Shown here: positions 49,085 through 60,309 of the stretch, piece by piece
Layout of the letters: each line of letters begins with the position of its first letter
Position numbering within the stretch: the first letter of the stretch is position 1
Assembly (NCBI GenBank): GCA_947568835.1
Contig: OX387608.1
Location: 1,104,501 to 1,168,500, forward strand
Length of the DNA: 64,000 nt
DNA from: Protonemura montana
Lineage: Eukaryota > Arthropoda > Insecta > Plecoptera > Nemouridae
Reading direction: 5' to 3'
Program-made: the position numbers and the translations under genes
The notes under the pieces: generated by a model
What the model was told of the DNA's origin: nothing
What the model saw: only the letters and a program-made list of their open reading frames with translations
Database searches by the model: none

Positions 49085-49935
49085 GCGGTCTTTAGCGACG
49101 CACTGTTTTGACATCTGGCCATGCGGCACTGGTCTAATGGCGTCGGTGAATGAGTGGATGATGATGAACCTAACCTAGTCTAGAAGGGAGGAGGTGAAAC
49201 CCGGTGCCGGCACGTAGCCTACTCCTGTCGAAGACCAAGGGGACCACCGGCTTAACGTCCCTTCCGAAGGACGGTACAACGCGAACAACAGGATTCCTCT
49301 ACAAATCCATGCTGTCGAGAGGTTGATAAGCAAGGCGAGTGAAGTTGCTGTACTAACTTTCATCCCTCCAACCTCTCTCCCGAACAGAACTGGTCATGTG
49401 TATGATGGTCGACCACCCAATACCTAACCCAGCGCAGTGTTACTTAACCTTCATCCTTCCAAACTCCCTCCCGAACAGAACTGGTCATGTGTATGATGGT
49501 CGCCCATCCAATACCTGACTCAGCGCAGTGTTGCTTAACTTTCATCCCTCCAACCTCTCTCCCGAACAGAACTGGTCATGTGTATGATGGTCACCCATCC
49601 AATACCTGACCCAGCACAGTGATGCTTAACTTTCATCCCTCCAACCTGTCTCCCGTACAGAACTGGTCATGTGTATGATGGTCACCCATCCAATACCTGA
49701 CCCAGCGCAGTGTTGCTTAACTTTCATCCCTCCAACCTCTCTCCCGAACAGAACTGGTCATGTGTATGATGGTCACCCATCCAATACCTGACTCAGCGCA
49801 GTGTTGCTTAACTTTCATCCCTCCAACCTCTCTCCCGAACAGAACTGGTCATGTGTATGATGGTCACACATCCAATACCTGACTCAGCGCAGTGTTGCTT
49901 AACTTCGGTGATCTCACAAGGACCGGTGTTACCAA
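49075..49935 (-). mobile_element. 5S rRNA-like SINE, about six heads, complete tail and body
   Basis: Tail (GACGCACTGTTTTGACA, GGCGTCGGTGAATGAGTGGA), body with CTTAACGTCCCTTCCGAAGG, about six 91-bp monomers and leader (GGTGATCTCACAAGGACCGG). Good for defining full-length structure. Confidence 0.9.
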
Positions 49936-50414
49936 CATAGCAAACTGTTCGGTGTTCACTGAATACGCAGACTCATCTCCAAGAATTGTCGTCGTGTGCG
50001 AGCTGATATTAAGGCTGGTCTTCATATAATGAACATGATACAGGAATGCAATTATTTACTCCCAAGTAAATAGTGCTGTTCTTTGGAGTCAATTTAGATG
50101 CTTCCAAGAATGAGTTGCCTGCCATAAAAGAGTCCGCTCTCCGTTTTGTTCCTTAAGTATGGGTTAGTAATTTCTTTCCAAATGTTGTTGGAATAATTAG
50201 AGAGACAATAGGACACGGCACAATGCCTTGTCAGGAACACTGATATATCAAACAACTTGGATAGCGGTTGTCATGGAGATACTTTGAAGCCATGGCCGCC
50301 ATCTTGAGAGTCACATATTTTGAGTTCTCTCAAAGAGACCGTGATATTTTAAATGTTTTCATCGGTAGTTTTTGTAGTTTTCGAGTATTTTGTTTGTTCT
50401 TAAAGAAGCAATCT

Positions 50415-51030
50415 TTGTTAATGCTAACCTCAACGATTGATAAACAGGTCTCAATATTTTGAGTCATAATTATTTAATTGTAGAGGTTTGTTAAAAAGGA
50501 CAGCAGCAAGCGCCATCGGGTGGCATCTACCGTTACCACGTGTTGTCGGCCTCGTTTGCTCAGCAGCAAGCGCCATCGGGTGGTACCTACCGTTACCACG
50601 TGTTGCCAGCCTCGTTTGCTCAGCAGCAAGCGCCATCGGGTGGCACCTACCGTTACCACGTGTTGCCGGCCTCGTTTGCTCAGCAGCAAGCGCCATCGGG
50701 TGGCATCTACCGTTACCACGTGTTGCCGGCCTCGTTTGCTCGGCAGCAAGCGCCATCGGGTGGCACCTACCGTTACCACGTGTTGCCGGCCTCGTTTGCT
50801 CGGCAGCAAGCGCCATCGGGTGGCACCTACCGTTACCACGTGTTACCGGCCTCGTTTGCTCAGCAGCAAGCGCCATCGGGTGGTACCTACCACGTGTTGC
50901 CGGCCTCGTTTGCTCAGCAGCAAGCGCCATCGGGTGGCATCTACCGTTACCACGTGTTGCCAGCCTCGTTTGCTCAGCAGCAAGCGCCATCGGGTGGTAC
51001 CTACCACGTGTTGCCGGCTCGTTTTCTCAA
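50415..51030 (+). repeat. 60-bp minisatellite with CACGTG, nine copies
   Basis: Same unit and same left flank as 43820-44215. Two units have lost CGTTAC and are 54 bp. A separate site reading AAGATGGCGGC on the minus strand lies just upstream at about 50294-50304. Confidence 0.95.
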
Positions 51031-51098
51031 TGGAATGTTTAACATCCTATAAACCTAATGGTAGAATTTATAACTAGAATGTTGACAATGTTTACATG

Positions 51099-51121
51099 CC
51101 CCCCCCCCCCCCCCTCCCCCC
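51099..51121 (+). repeat. Poly-C tract
   Basis: Sixteen C, one T, then six C, immediately followed by ACAGGGC. Confidence 0.9.
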
Positions 51122-51297
51122 ACAGGGCACTTACCGCTGTCAGCTGATTGTAAAAGTGGATCATAAAGCATGGCACGGTTTTAATTGGCCTCCATCATTC
51201 ATTCAATTAATGGTACACAACTTCCGAGCCGATCGAGGTTTTTTGCCGCCAACCTCGCTGAACCTACTTGATTGCCGGGATTTGATTGACTTTTGGG

Positions 51298-51420
51298 TGT
51301 TTAACGACGCACTGTTCTGACAACTAACTGACTGGTCTAATGGCGTCGGTGTATGAGGTGATGATAATTAACTCAACCAAGCCTAGAAGGAAGGAGAGTT
51401 AGCACGGTGCCGGCACATCA
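51298..51420 (-). mobile_element. 5S-SINE tail fragment
   Basis: Only the 3' part remains (TTAACGACGCACTGTTCTGA, ATGGCGTCGGTG, GTGCCGGCAC). It abuts the start of the 41-bp satellite. Confidence 0.75.
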
Positions 51421-51425
51421 GCTGC

Positions 51426-53892
51426 CTTGTTCCTATGCTCTATCCAGGTTATTTGAGATCAGCTGGCTGGATCCTATGCTCTATCCAGGTTATTTGAGAT
51501 CAGCTGGCTGGATCCTATGCTCTATCCAGGTTATTTGAGATCAGCTGGCTGGATCCTTTTCTCTATCCAGGTTATTTGAGATCAGCTGGCTGGATCCTAT
51601 GCTCTATCCAGGTTATTTGAGATCAGCTGGCTGGATCCTATGCTCTATCCAGGTTGTTTGAGATCAGCTGGCTGGATCCAATGTTCTATCCAGGTTATTT
51701 GAGATCAGCTGGCTGGATCCTGTGCTCTATCCAGTTTATTTGAGATCAGCTGGCTGGATCCTATGCTCTATCCAGGTTATTTGAGATCAGCTGGCTGGAT
51801 CCTATCCTCTATCCAGGTTATTTGAGATCAGTTGGCTGGATCCTATGCTCTATCCAGGTTATTTGAGATCAGCTGGCTGGATACTATGCTCTATCCAGGT
51901 TATTTAAGATCAGCTGGCTGGATCCTATGCTCTATCCAGGTTATTTGAGATCAGCTGGCTGGATCCTATTCTTTATCCAGGTTATTTGAGATCAGCTGAC
52001 TGGATCCTATGCTCTATCCAGGTTATTTGAGATCAGCTGGCTGGATCCTATGCTTTATCCAGGTTATTTGAGATCAGCTGGCTGGATCCTATGCTCTATC
52101 CAGGTTATTTGAGATCAGCTGGCTGGATCCTATTCTTTATCCAGGTTATTTGAGATCAGCTGACTGGATCCTATGCTCTATCCAGGTTATTTGAGATCAG
52201 CTGGCTGGATCCTATGCTTTATCCAGGTTATTTGAGATCAGCTGGCTGGATCCTATGCTCTATCCAGGTTATTTGAGATCAGCTGGCTGGATCCTATTCT
52301 TTATCCAGGTTATTTGAGATCAGCTGACTGGATCCTATGCTCTATCCAGGTTATTTGAGATCAGCTGGCTGGATCCTATGCTTTATCTAGGTTATTTGAG
52401 ATCAGCTTGCTGGATCCTATGCTCTATCCAGGTTATTTGAGATTGGCTGGCTGGATCCTATGCTCTATCCAGGTTATTTGAGATCAGCTGGCTGGATCCT
52501 ATGCTCTATCCAGGTTATTTGAGATCAGCTGGCTGGATCCTATGCTCTATCCAGGTTATTTGAGACCAGCTGGCTGGATCCTATGCTCTATCCAGGTTAT
52601 TAGAGATCAGCTGGCTGAATCCTATGCTCTATCCAGGTTATTTGAGATCAGCTGGCTGGATCCTATGCTCTATCCAGGTTATTAGAGATCAGCTGGCTGA
52701 ATCCTATGCTCTATCCAGGTTATTTGAGATCAGCTGACTGGATCCTATGCTCTATCCAGGTTATTTGAGATCAGCTGGCTGGATCCTATGCTCTATCCAG
52801 GTTATTTGAGATCAGCTGACTGGATCCTATGCTCTATCCAGGTTATTTGAGATCAGCTGGCTGGATCCTATGCTCTATCCAGGTTATTTGAGATCAGCTG
52901 GCTGGATCCTATGCTCTATCCAGGTTATTTGAGATCAGCTGGCTGGATCCTATGCTCTATCCAGGTTATTTGAGATCAGCTGGCTGGATCCTATGTTCTA
53001 TCCAGGTTATTTGAGATCAGCTGGCTGGATCCTATGTTCTATTCAGGTTATTTGAGATCAGCTGGCTGGATCCTATGCTCTATCCAGGTTATTTGAGATC
53101 AGCTGGCTGGATCCTATGCTCTATCCAGGTTATTTGAGATCAGCTGGCTGGATCCTATGCTCTATCCAGGTTATTTGAGATCAGCTGGCTGGATCCTATG
53201 TTCTATCCAGGTTATTTGAGATCAGCTGACTGGATCCTATGCTCTATCCAGGTTATTTGAGATCAGCTGGCTGGATCCTATGCTCTATTCAGGTTATTTG
53301 AGATCAGCTGACTGGATCCTATGCTCTATCCAGGTTATTTGAGATCAGCTGACTGGATCCTATGCTCTATCCAGGTTATTTGAGATCAGCTGACTGGATT
53401 CTATGCTCTATCCAGGTTATTTGAGATCAGCTGGCTGGATCCTATGCTCTATCCAGGTTATTAGAGATCAATGGTTGGATCCTATGCTCTATCCAGGTTA
53501 TTTGAGATCAATGGTTGGATCCTATGCTCTATCCAGGTTATTTGAGATCAGCTGACTGGATCCTATGCTCTATCCAGGTTATTTGAGATCAGCTGGCTGG
53601 ATCCTATGCTCTATCCAGGTTATTTGAGATCAGCTGACTGGATCCTATGCTCTATCCAGGTTATTTGAGATCAGCTGACTGGATCCTATGCTCTATCCAG
53701 GTTATTTGAGATCAGCTGACTGGATCCTATGCTCTATCCAGGTTATTTGAGATCAGCTGACTGGATCCTATGCTCTATCCAGGTTATTTGAGATCAGCTG
53801 GCTGGATCCTATGCTCTATCCAGGTTATTTGAGATCAGCTGGCTGGATCCTATGCTCTATCCAGGTTATTAGAGATCAATGGTTCCAGCCAA
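51426..53892 (+). repeat. 41-bp minisatellite, about 60 copies
   Basis: Unit contains GGATCCTATGCTCTATCCAG and GTTATTTGAGATCAGCTG. Every near-consensus unit has a GGATCC and a CAGCTG. A four-unit higher-order block of 164 bp, marked by TATTCTTTATCC, recurs at 51967, 52131 and 52295. Confidence 0.97.
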
Positions 53893-54584
53893 TCATGCTT
53901 GTCAAGTACCCTCAATCCTCCAGTTTTTTAAAATAAGTGAAAACGTGCTTCAAATCGTTGAGGTTGGGCAGCGCGTGGCATTGGATTGAAGTTAGGTGCG
54001 CACGCTGCGACCTTCTGCCCGAGTCCTTGGCATTGACACTCACCGAGTCAAGGCAGACGACATGCACTCATCAATGAGCTTCACTCAACTTCAGAGAGAA
54101 AGGAATTCCCCAAATCTTCATGCAATCAATTGTTTCCTCTTCAATAAAACACAACTCTCTGGCTCTTTCAGGACATCCAAACAAATCAATGATTGCTGCT
54201 AACGCCAGAGATTCGAGATCCGAGACCTAAGAAGTTTTTCTTGGTTCCCTTTTGATTTTACTAAAGAAACTGGAAATCTCACAGCTGCTTGTTTCGATTC
54301 TCGGCCCCCTGTAATCATCTCAAAGTAATTGACAGAAAAACGCAACGTGTATTACCAAATTCAAATGTGGGTCATCGTACTCGATGACCACTTCCTGCAT
54401 GGCTGGTTATTGCGTGGCTGTTGCACTTTGGGAAGTTTCGCTGTTATTTTGTGGAATGAGCATTTCAAGCCGTTTGTAAACAAAAATAACGAAGGTTTAG
54501 TATTACCCTTGTTTATGCTTGGAAATTCGTGGGACATCATAAAAAAAACACAACAAATTGAATCTCAAACCCTCCTGAATGCAA
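53893..54584. other. Spacer between two arrays
   Basis: No supported exon. Short frames at 53996-54202 and 54329-54560 have no family features. Confidence 0.4.
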
Positions 54585-55545
54585 GGCAGACATGGCGCTC
54601 TCACTACCAGGATAGCCGGCCACCAGGATCGAACCTGGGACCTCTCGAATGCAAGGCAGACATGGCGCTCTTACTACCAGGATAGCCGGCCACCAGGATC
54701 GAACCTGGGACCTCCCGAATGCAAGGCAGACATGGCGCTCTCACTACCAGGATAGCCGGCCACCAGGATCGAACCTGGGACCTCTCGAATGCAAGGCAGA
54801 CATGGCGCTCTCACTACCAGGATAGCCAGCCACCAGGATCGAACCTGGGACCTACCGAATGCAAGGCAGACATGGCGCTCTCACTACCAGGATAGCCGGC
54901 CACCAGGATCGAACCTGGGACCTCTCGAATGCAAGGCAGACATGGCGCTCTTACTACCAGGATAGCCGGCCACCAGGATCGAACCTGGGACCTACCGAAT
55001 GCAAGGCAGACATGGCGCTCTCACTACCAGGATAGCCGGCCACCAGGATCGAACCTGGGACCTCTCAAATGCAAGGCAGACATGGCGCTCTCACTACCAG
55101 GATAGCCGGCCACCAGGATCGAACCTGGGACCTCCCGAATGCAAGGCAGACATGGCGCTCTCACTACCAGGATAGCCGGCCACCAGGATCGAACCTGGGA
55201 CCTCTCGAATGCAAGGCAGACATGGCGCTCTTACTACCAGGATAGCCGGCCACCAGGATCGAACCTGGGACCTACCGAATGCAAGGCAGACATGGCGCTC
55301 TCACTACCAGGATAGCCGGCCACCAGGATCGAACCTGGGACCTCTCAAATGCAAGGCAGACATGGCGCTCTCACTACCAGGATAGCCGGCCACCAGGATC
55401 GAACCTGGGACCTCTCGAATGCAAGGCAGACATGGCGCTCTCACTACCAGGATAGCCGGCCACCAGGATCGAACCTGGGACCTCTCAAATGCAAGGCAGA
55501 CATGTCGCTCTCACTACCAGGATAGCCGGCCACCAGGATCGAACC
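54585..55545 (-). repeat. 70-bp tRNA-Ala-like tandem array, about 14 copies
   Basis: Read on the minus strand, each 70-bp unit resembles a tRNA: an A-box-like GGTAGTGAGAGCGC, an anticodon-arm region with TTGCATTCGAGAGG, and a perfect B box and T arm, CCAGGTTCGATCCTGG. Spacing and content are closest to tRNA-Ala (TGC). The acceptor stem is not conserved, so these are tRNA-derived repeats rather than functional tRNAs. Confidence 0.85.
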
Positions 55546-55964
55546 AGGGATCGCCGATCGAAGGCCAGTCTCATTGGTTACAAGCGATCTCCTTGCTGCA
55601 GACTTCAGTGCAGGCTTCGCGAGGATGACCGAGCAGTTATGTGTTTGACATGCTGGTCTTTGTGGTACTTCATAACAACAATATGACGCAATTTTCTTGA
55701 GCCAAGTTGGGAACAATATGGCGGCCATGCGGCACTGATTGCTGGTCTTTCTAACTGGAAGGCACGAGACTTTGCGTGCTGCGATTTGCGCCCTCCTCGT
55801 GCGTGGCCAGATCATGAACTTGATCTCTATCTAGGTGGACTACCTGTTATTGTTGGTGGAGTTTATGTTTATTACAACTGTTTTTTGGTTTTAAAAAAAA
55901 AGGACCTTGGTTTTAGCTGACGTTTCAACCACGTTGGCGAAGTCTTATATAATTGGAAACTCTT
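55546..55964. other. Spacer with a possible SINE body
   Basis: May include the non-tRNA part of the 70-bp family's parent element. Contains one ATGGCGGCCAT at about 55720. No gene seen. Confidence 0.35.
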
Positions 55965-56870
55965 ATAACCTCTCAAAAATTGATGCCCAAACGGGGATTG
56001 GAACCCCGATCTCCACCTGTCGCGGGTGTTGCTCTAACCAATTGAGCTACTTGGACCCCGATCTCCACCTGTCGCGGGTGTTGCTCTAACCAATTGAGCT
56101 ACTTGGACACCGGCTTTTTGAGACGATTTTAGTGTATTTTATAAGAATGACGGATCTCCAAGGAGTAGAACCAAGAGGCTGTGAATACTCACAGTCACTC
56201 TGATTCTAGTGACGCTATATCACGTCACAACCTGTCAATCTCTAGTAACTCCAGCTTGACGTTGGATGAGTTTTATGTTGTGAAATTTTATTTTAATTGA
56301 AAACGCTAGCAATGCGCTTTTTTAATATTAGAAACACTAATTCAACCTCTCAACAATTGGTTAGAGCAACACCCGCGACAGGTGGAGATCGGGGTCCAGG
56401 TAGCTCAATTGGTTAGAGCAACACCCGCGACAGGTGGAGTTCGGGGTCCAAGTAGCTCAATTGGTTAGAGCAACACACGCGACAGGTGGAGATCGGGGTC
56501 CAAGTAGCTCAATTGGTTAGAGCAACACCCGCGACAGGTGGAGATCGGGGTCCAAGTAGCTCAATTGGTTAGAGCAACACCCGCGACAGGTGGAGATCGG
56601 GGTCCAAGTAGCTCAATTGGTTAGAGCAACACCCGCGACAGGTGGAGATCGGGGTCCAAGTAGCTCAATTGGTTAGAGCAACACCCGCGACAGGTGGAGA
56701 TCGGGGTCCAAGTAGCTCAATTGGTTAGAGCAACACCCGGGACAGGTGGAGATCGGGGTTCAAGTCCCCGTGTGGGCAACAATTTTTGAGACTGTTATAG
56801 TGTTGATAATAATAAAACACTCCGCGCATTGCAAGTTTTTGCAATTTAAATGAGATTTTCTTTCTTCAAA
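55965..56870. mobile_element. SINE-A inverted pair: two minus heads, then eight plus heads
   Basis: A minus-strand copy with two tandem heads (55975-56105) and its body to about 56255 is followed by a tail fragment. Then comes a plus-strand array of about eight 52-bp heads, ending in a true T arm (CGGGGTTCAAGTCCCCG) and tail. The heads of the two copies point in opposite directions. Confidence 0.88.
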
Positions 56871-56914
56871 TCTCCAGTATTTGGGGAGGAATTGAGGAAA
56901 CGTTATTGACTATT

Positions 56915-57040
56915 AGTGGAATCCCGTTGTCCGCGTTGTACCGTCCTTTGGAAGGGACGTTAAGTCGGTGGTCCCCTTGGTCTCCGACAGGAGTAGACTA
57001 CGTGTCGGCACCGGGTTTCCTCTCCTCCCTTCTAGGATAA
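56915..57040 (+). mobile_element. 5S-SINE body/tail fragment
   Basis: Only GAAGGGACGTTAAG, GACAGGAGTAGACTACGTG and CACCGGGTTTCC remain. No 5S-like head is present. Confidence 0.75.
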
Positions 57041-58150
57041 ACTCACCATCTCTTCATCACCGCTATGACCAACACGAGCGCACTTGTAACAAGATGATTC
57101 TCGTCTGTTTTCTCAAAGATAACCAGAAATCTTCAAGTCTTCCGAAACAATTTGTGCCCCAAATCGAGGCAAAATGGGAAATTTTTGGTCTGTGCAAGCC
57201 TCGGGCAGTTTTGAAATCAATAACAGTTTTTAAAGCTTCGTGTGCTGCTGGTATACTCGAGCTGGATTTCAGGAAACATTCGATATTAAAGAGGGAAGAC
57301 CCCGAGATCCACATTTCATTTATAAAATGCTTATCTTGTATCACATTTATCTTATTACACTCTTCTCCACCCTCTTTAATAAAATTCTAGTCTCATTTCT
57401 TAGCAATTTCCCTGAAATTAACCGAAATTCATCTCAAATTTCACCTCTAAACTTTGCCTCGTTCATTTCATCCCGTATCTCTTGCCATATCTTCCACCCT
57501 CAAAAAGATTTATAGAAATAAATCAGCTTGCCTATTTCTTTCCATTTATTTTTTCAAATTTTCTCGTTTTAGATCTTCTGTATTCTTATCATTTGATACT
57601 TTGACCACAGTTATTTTAATTGTAATTATTTTTGTACATTTATCATAGAAATATAAATCAGGATTTAGAGTTAAGTCCTTCCAACCAAATCGTCATATAA
57701 ACCCACGACTTCGTTATTCTCAGGCAATGAAAACTATTTACTAGAAGCACAATTTTACAATAAAACTCTACTGAGCATGAGGCAAATAAATAATATATTT
57801 ATAATTTGAAAGGAATGTACAATCTACATAGCTACATACAACACCAATTAATGATTGTGTTTGTTAGTTATTATGTAATGAAACAAGCCAATGGCAGAAA
57901 TAAATATATGAAATAAAAAAATATTTCAAAATATCCCAGCAAGTGGCGGCTGGTGCACGCTGGTTTGCCACAAAGGGAATTGCATTGACATTGAAATACC
58001 AGTCAACAATTAATACAATTACAATTAGCGTCTGTATTTAATTAGCTTGGCTTAAATGAATAAAAATACAAATCAAGTTCGAGTAAAAATGACCCAATTT
58101 GCAGCGACCCCCGGGGCGACCTCGTCACACTCACTCGCGTAGCTACCTTC
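57041..58150. other. No supported gene
   Basis: AT-rich, with frames such as 56968-57390 that run out of the SINE fragment. Nothing recognised on either strand. Confidence 0.45.
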
Positions 58151-58154
58151 AGTC

Positions 58155-59148
58155 ATAATGGTAACACCGGTCCACGTGAGATTACAGAAGTTAAGCAACA
58201 CTGCGCTGGGTCACCGTATTGGATGGGTGATCATCATACTCATACACATGACCACCTAACCTAACCTAACCTAACCTAACCTAACACTGCGCTGGGTCAG
58301 GTATTGGATGGATGACCATCATACACATGACCAGTTCTGTTCGGGAGAGAGGTTGGAGGGATGAAAGTTAAGCAACACTGCGCTGGGTCAGGTATTGGAT
58401 GGGTGATCATCATACACATGACCAGTTCTGTTCGGGAGAGTGGTTGGAGGGATGAAAGTTAAGCTACACTGCGCTGGGTCAGGTATTGGATGGGTGGCCA
58501 TCATACACATGACCAGTTCTGTTTGGGAGAGAGGTTGGAGGGATGAAAGTTAAGCAACACTGCGCTGAGTCAGGTATCGGATGGGTGGCCATCATATACA
58601 TGACCAGTTCTGTTCGGGAGAGAGGTTGGAGGGATGAAAGTTAAGCAACACTGCGCTGAGTCAGGTATTGGATGGGTGATCATCATACACATGACCAGTT
58701 CTGTTCGGGAAAGAGGTTGGAGGGATGTAAGTTAAGCAACACTGCGCTGAGTCAGGTATTGGATGGGTGATCATCATACACATGACCAGTTCTGTTCGGG
58801 AGAGAGGCTGGAGGGATGTAAGTTAAGCAACACTGCGCTGAGTCAGGTATTGGATGGGTGACCACCATACACATGACCAGTTCTGTTCGGAAGAGAGGTT
58901 GGTGGGATAAAAGTTAGTACAGCAACTTTACTCACCTTGCTTATCAACCTCTCGACAGCATGGATTTGTGGAGGAATCCTGTTGTTCGCGTTGTACCGTC
59001 CTTCGGAAGGGATGTTAAGCCGGTGGTCCTCTTGGTCTTCGACAGGAGTAGGCTACGTGCCGCCACCGGGTTTCCCCTCTTCCCTCCTAGTTACTCAAAG
59101 TACTACCACCATCGTCATCATCCGACAATTTACCGACATCATAAAAAC
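58155..59148 (+). mobile_element. 5S rRNA-like SINE with leader, CCTAA run, eight heads and tail
   Basis: Begins with the 5S-like leader (CACCGGTCCACGTGAGATTA) and first head. A 31-bp (CCTAA)n run at 58255-58285 follows, then about eight 91-bp monomers, body and tail. This is the only plus-strand copy that keeps both leader and tail. Confidence 0.9.
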
Positions 59149-59515
59149 ATAAATAAATCAATCAACAAACGATTGAAGATAAAACCAGCAGTTTCAATGC
59201 AGGGAAGATCCTCTTGCCATGAAACTTGTTTATTTAGTAATCATTTCCTTTATTATCGACATGTTATCGATTTGTTGGGAAATAATGCAATACAAATCTC
59301 GTACTAATGTGACAGCGAAACTCAGCACAAAACAAGCAAAACAAGTCGTGTCTGTCTCCGTTCAACGCCCACTATGATCGTCGGCAATCCCTGGTTTCAA
59401 AACACGTCGGCCACGTGGATAATAAGTTTTCACATCAGAACTAATTGAGAATGAACAACCTGGCAGTGAGCGCCGCCACTCGGCGGGGTGGGGCGAACAC
59501 GTAGTCAATCTGTTG
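59149..59515. other. Spacer
   Basis: No feature recognised. Confidence 0.4.
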
Positions 59516-59529
59516 CTAGGGAACCCAAT

Positions 59530-60045
59530 GTTCTGTCAGAGAGTGGCCATCTCCAGGCAATGACCGCCTCTCAGATGGCCACTCTCTGACCGTGCCAACA
59601 TGGCGGCCATTGCCTCGAGATGGCCACTCTCTGACCGTGCCAACATGGCGGCCATTGCCTGGAGATGGCCACTCTCTGACCGTGCCAACATGGCGGCCAT
59701 TGCTTGGAGATGGCCACTCTCTGACCGTGCCAACATGGCGGCCATTGCTTGGAGATGGCCACTCTCTGACCGTGCCAACATGGCGGCCATTGCTTCGAGA
59801 TGGCCACTCTCTGACCGTGCCAACATGGCGGCCATTGCTTGGAGATGGCCACTCTCTGACCGTGCCAACATGGCGGCCATTGCTTGGAGATGGCCACTCT
59901 CTGACCGTGCCAACATGGCGGCCATTGCCTGGAGATGGCCACTCTCTGACCGTGCCAACATGGCGGCTATTGCTTGGAGATGGCCACTCTCTGACCGTGC
60001 CAACATGGCGGCCATTGCTTGGAGATGGCCACTCTCTGACCATGC
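59530..60045 (+). repeat. 45-bp minisatellite, about eleven copies
   Basis: Unit contains CCAACATGGCGGCCATTG and GAGATGGCCACTCTCTGAC. Because 45 is divisible by three, it yields 15-residue periodic frames on both strands. The minus-strand frame continues upstream to 60274 through non-repetitive sequence (with CALCNEAV) of unknown meaning. Confidence 0.95.
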
Positions 60046-60309
60046 GACGTCTCGCCAGCGCTCGGTGGTGGCAAATGTAATCAGCTCCACCACGGAAGGC
60101 GTCGAAGATCTCCTCGGTAATAATCCTTGAGCGGCAGCCTTTTGCACACTGTGCATCGAATGCAATCGAAAGTGGAGTCACAGCTTCATTGCACAATGCA
60201 CATTCGTTGGCCGAGATGAGATCGAGCCGGAACGGTCTTACTGCCAGCTGGTGAAAACCAGTCGACCTTTTCATTGGTGGGAACTCTCATCGCTAAATAT
60301 CATCCCCTT

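Noticed and set aside
59516-60274. 252-residue minus-strand frame with a CALCNEAV N-terminal part
   Set aside because: Most of it is the 45-bp array. The non-repeat N-terminus has a few Cys/His but no recognisable finger or domain, so it is not called as a gene.
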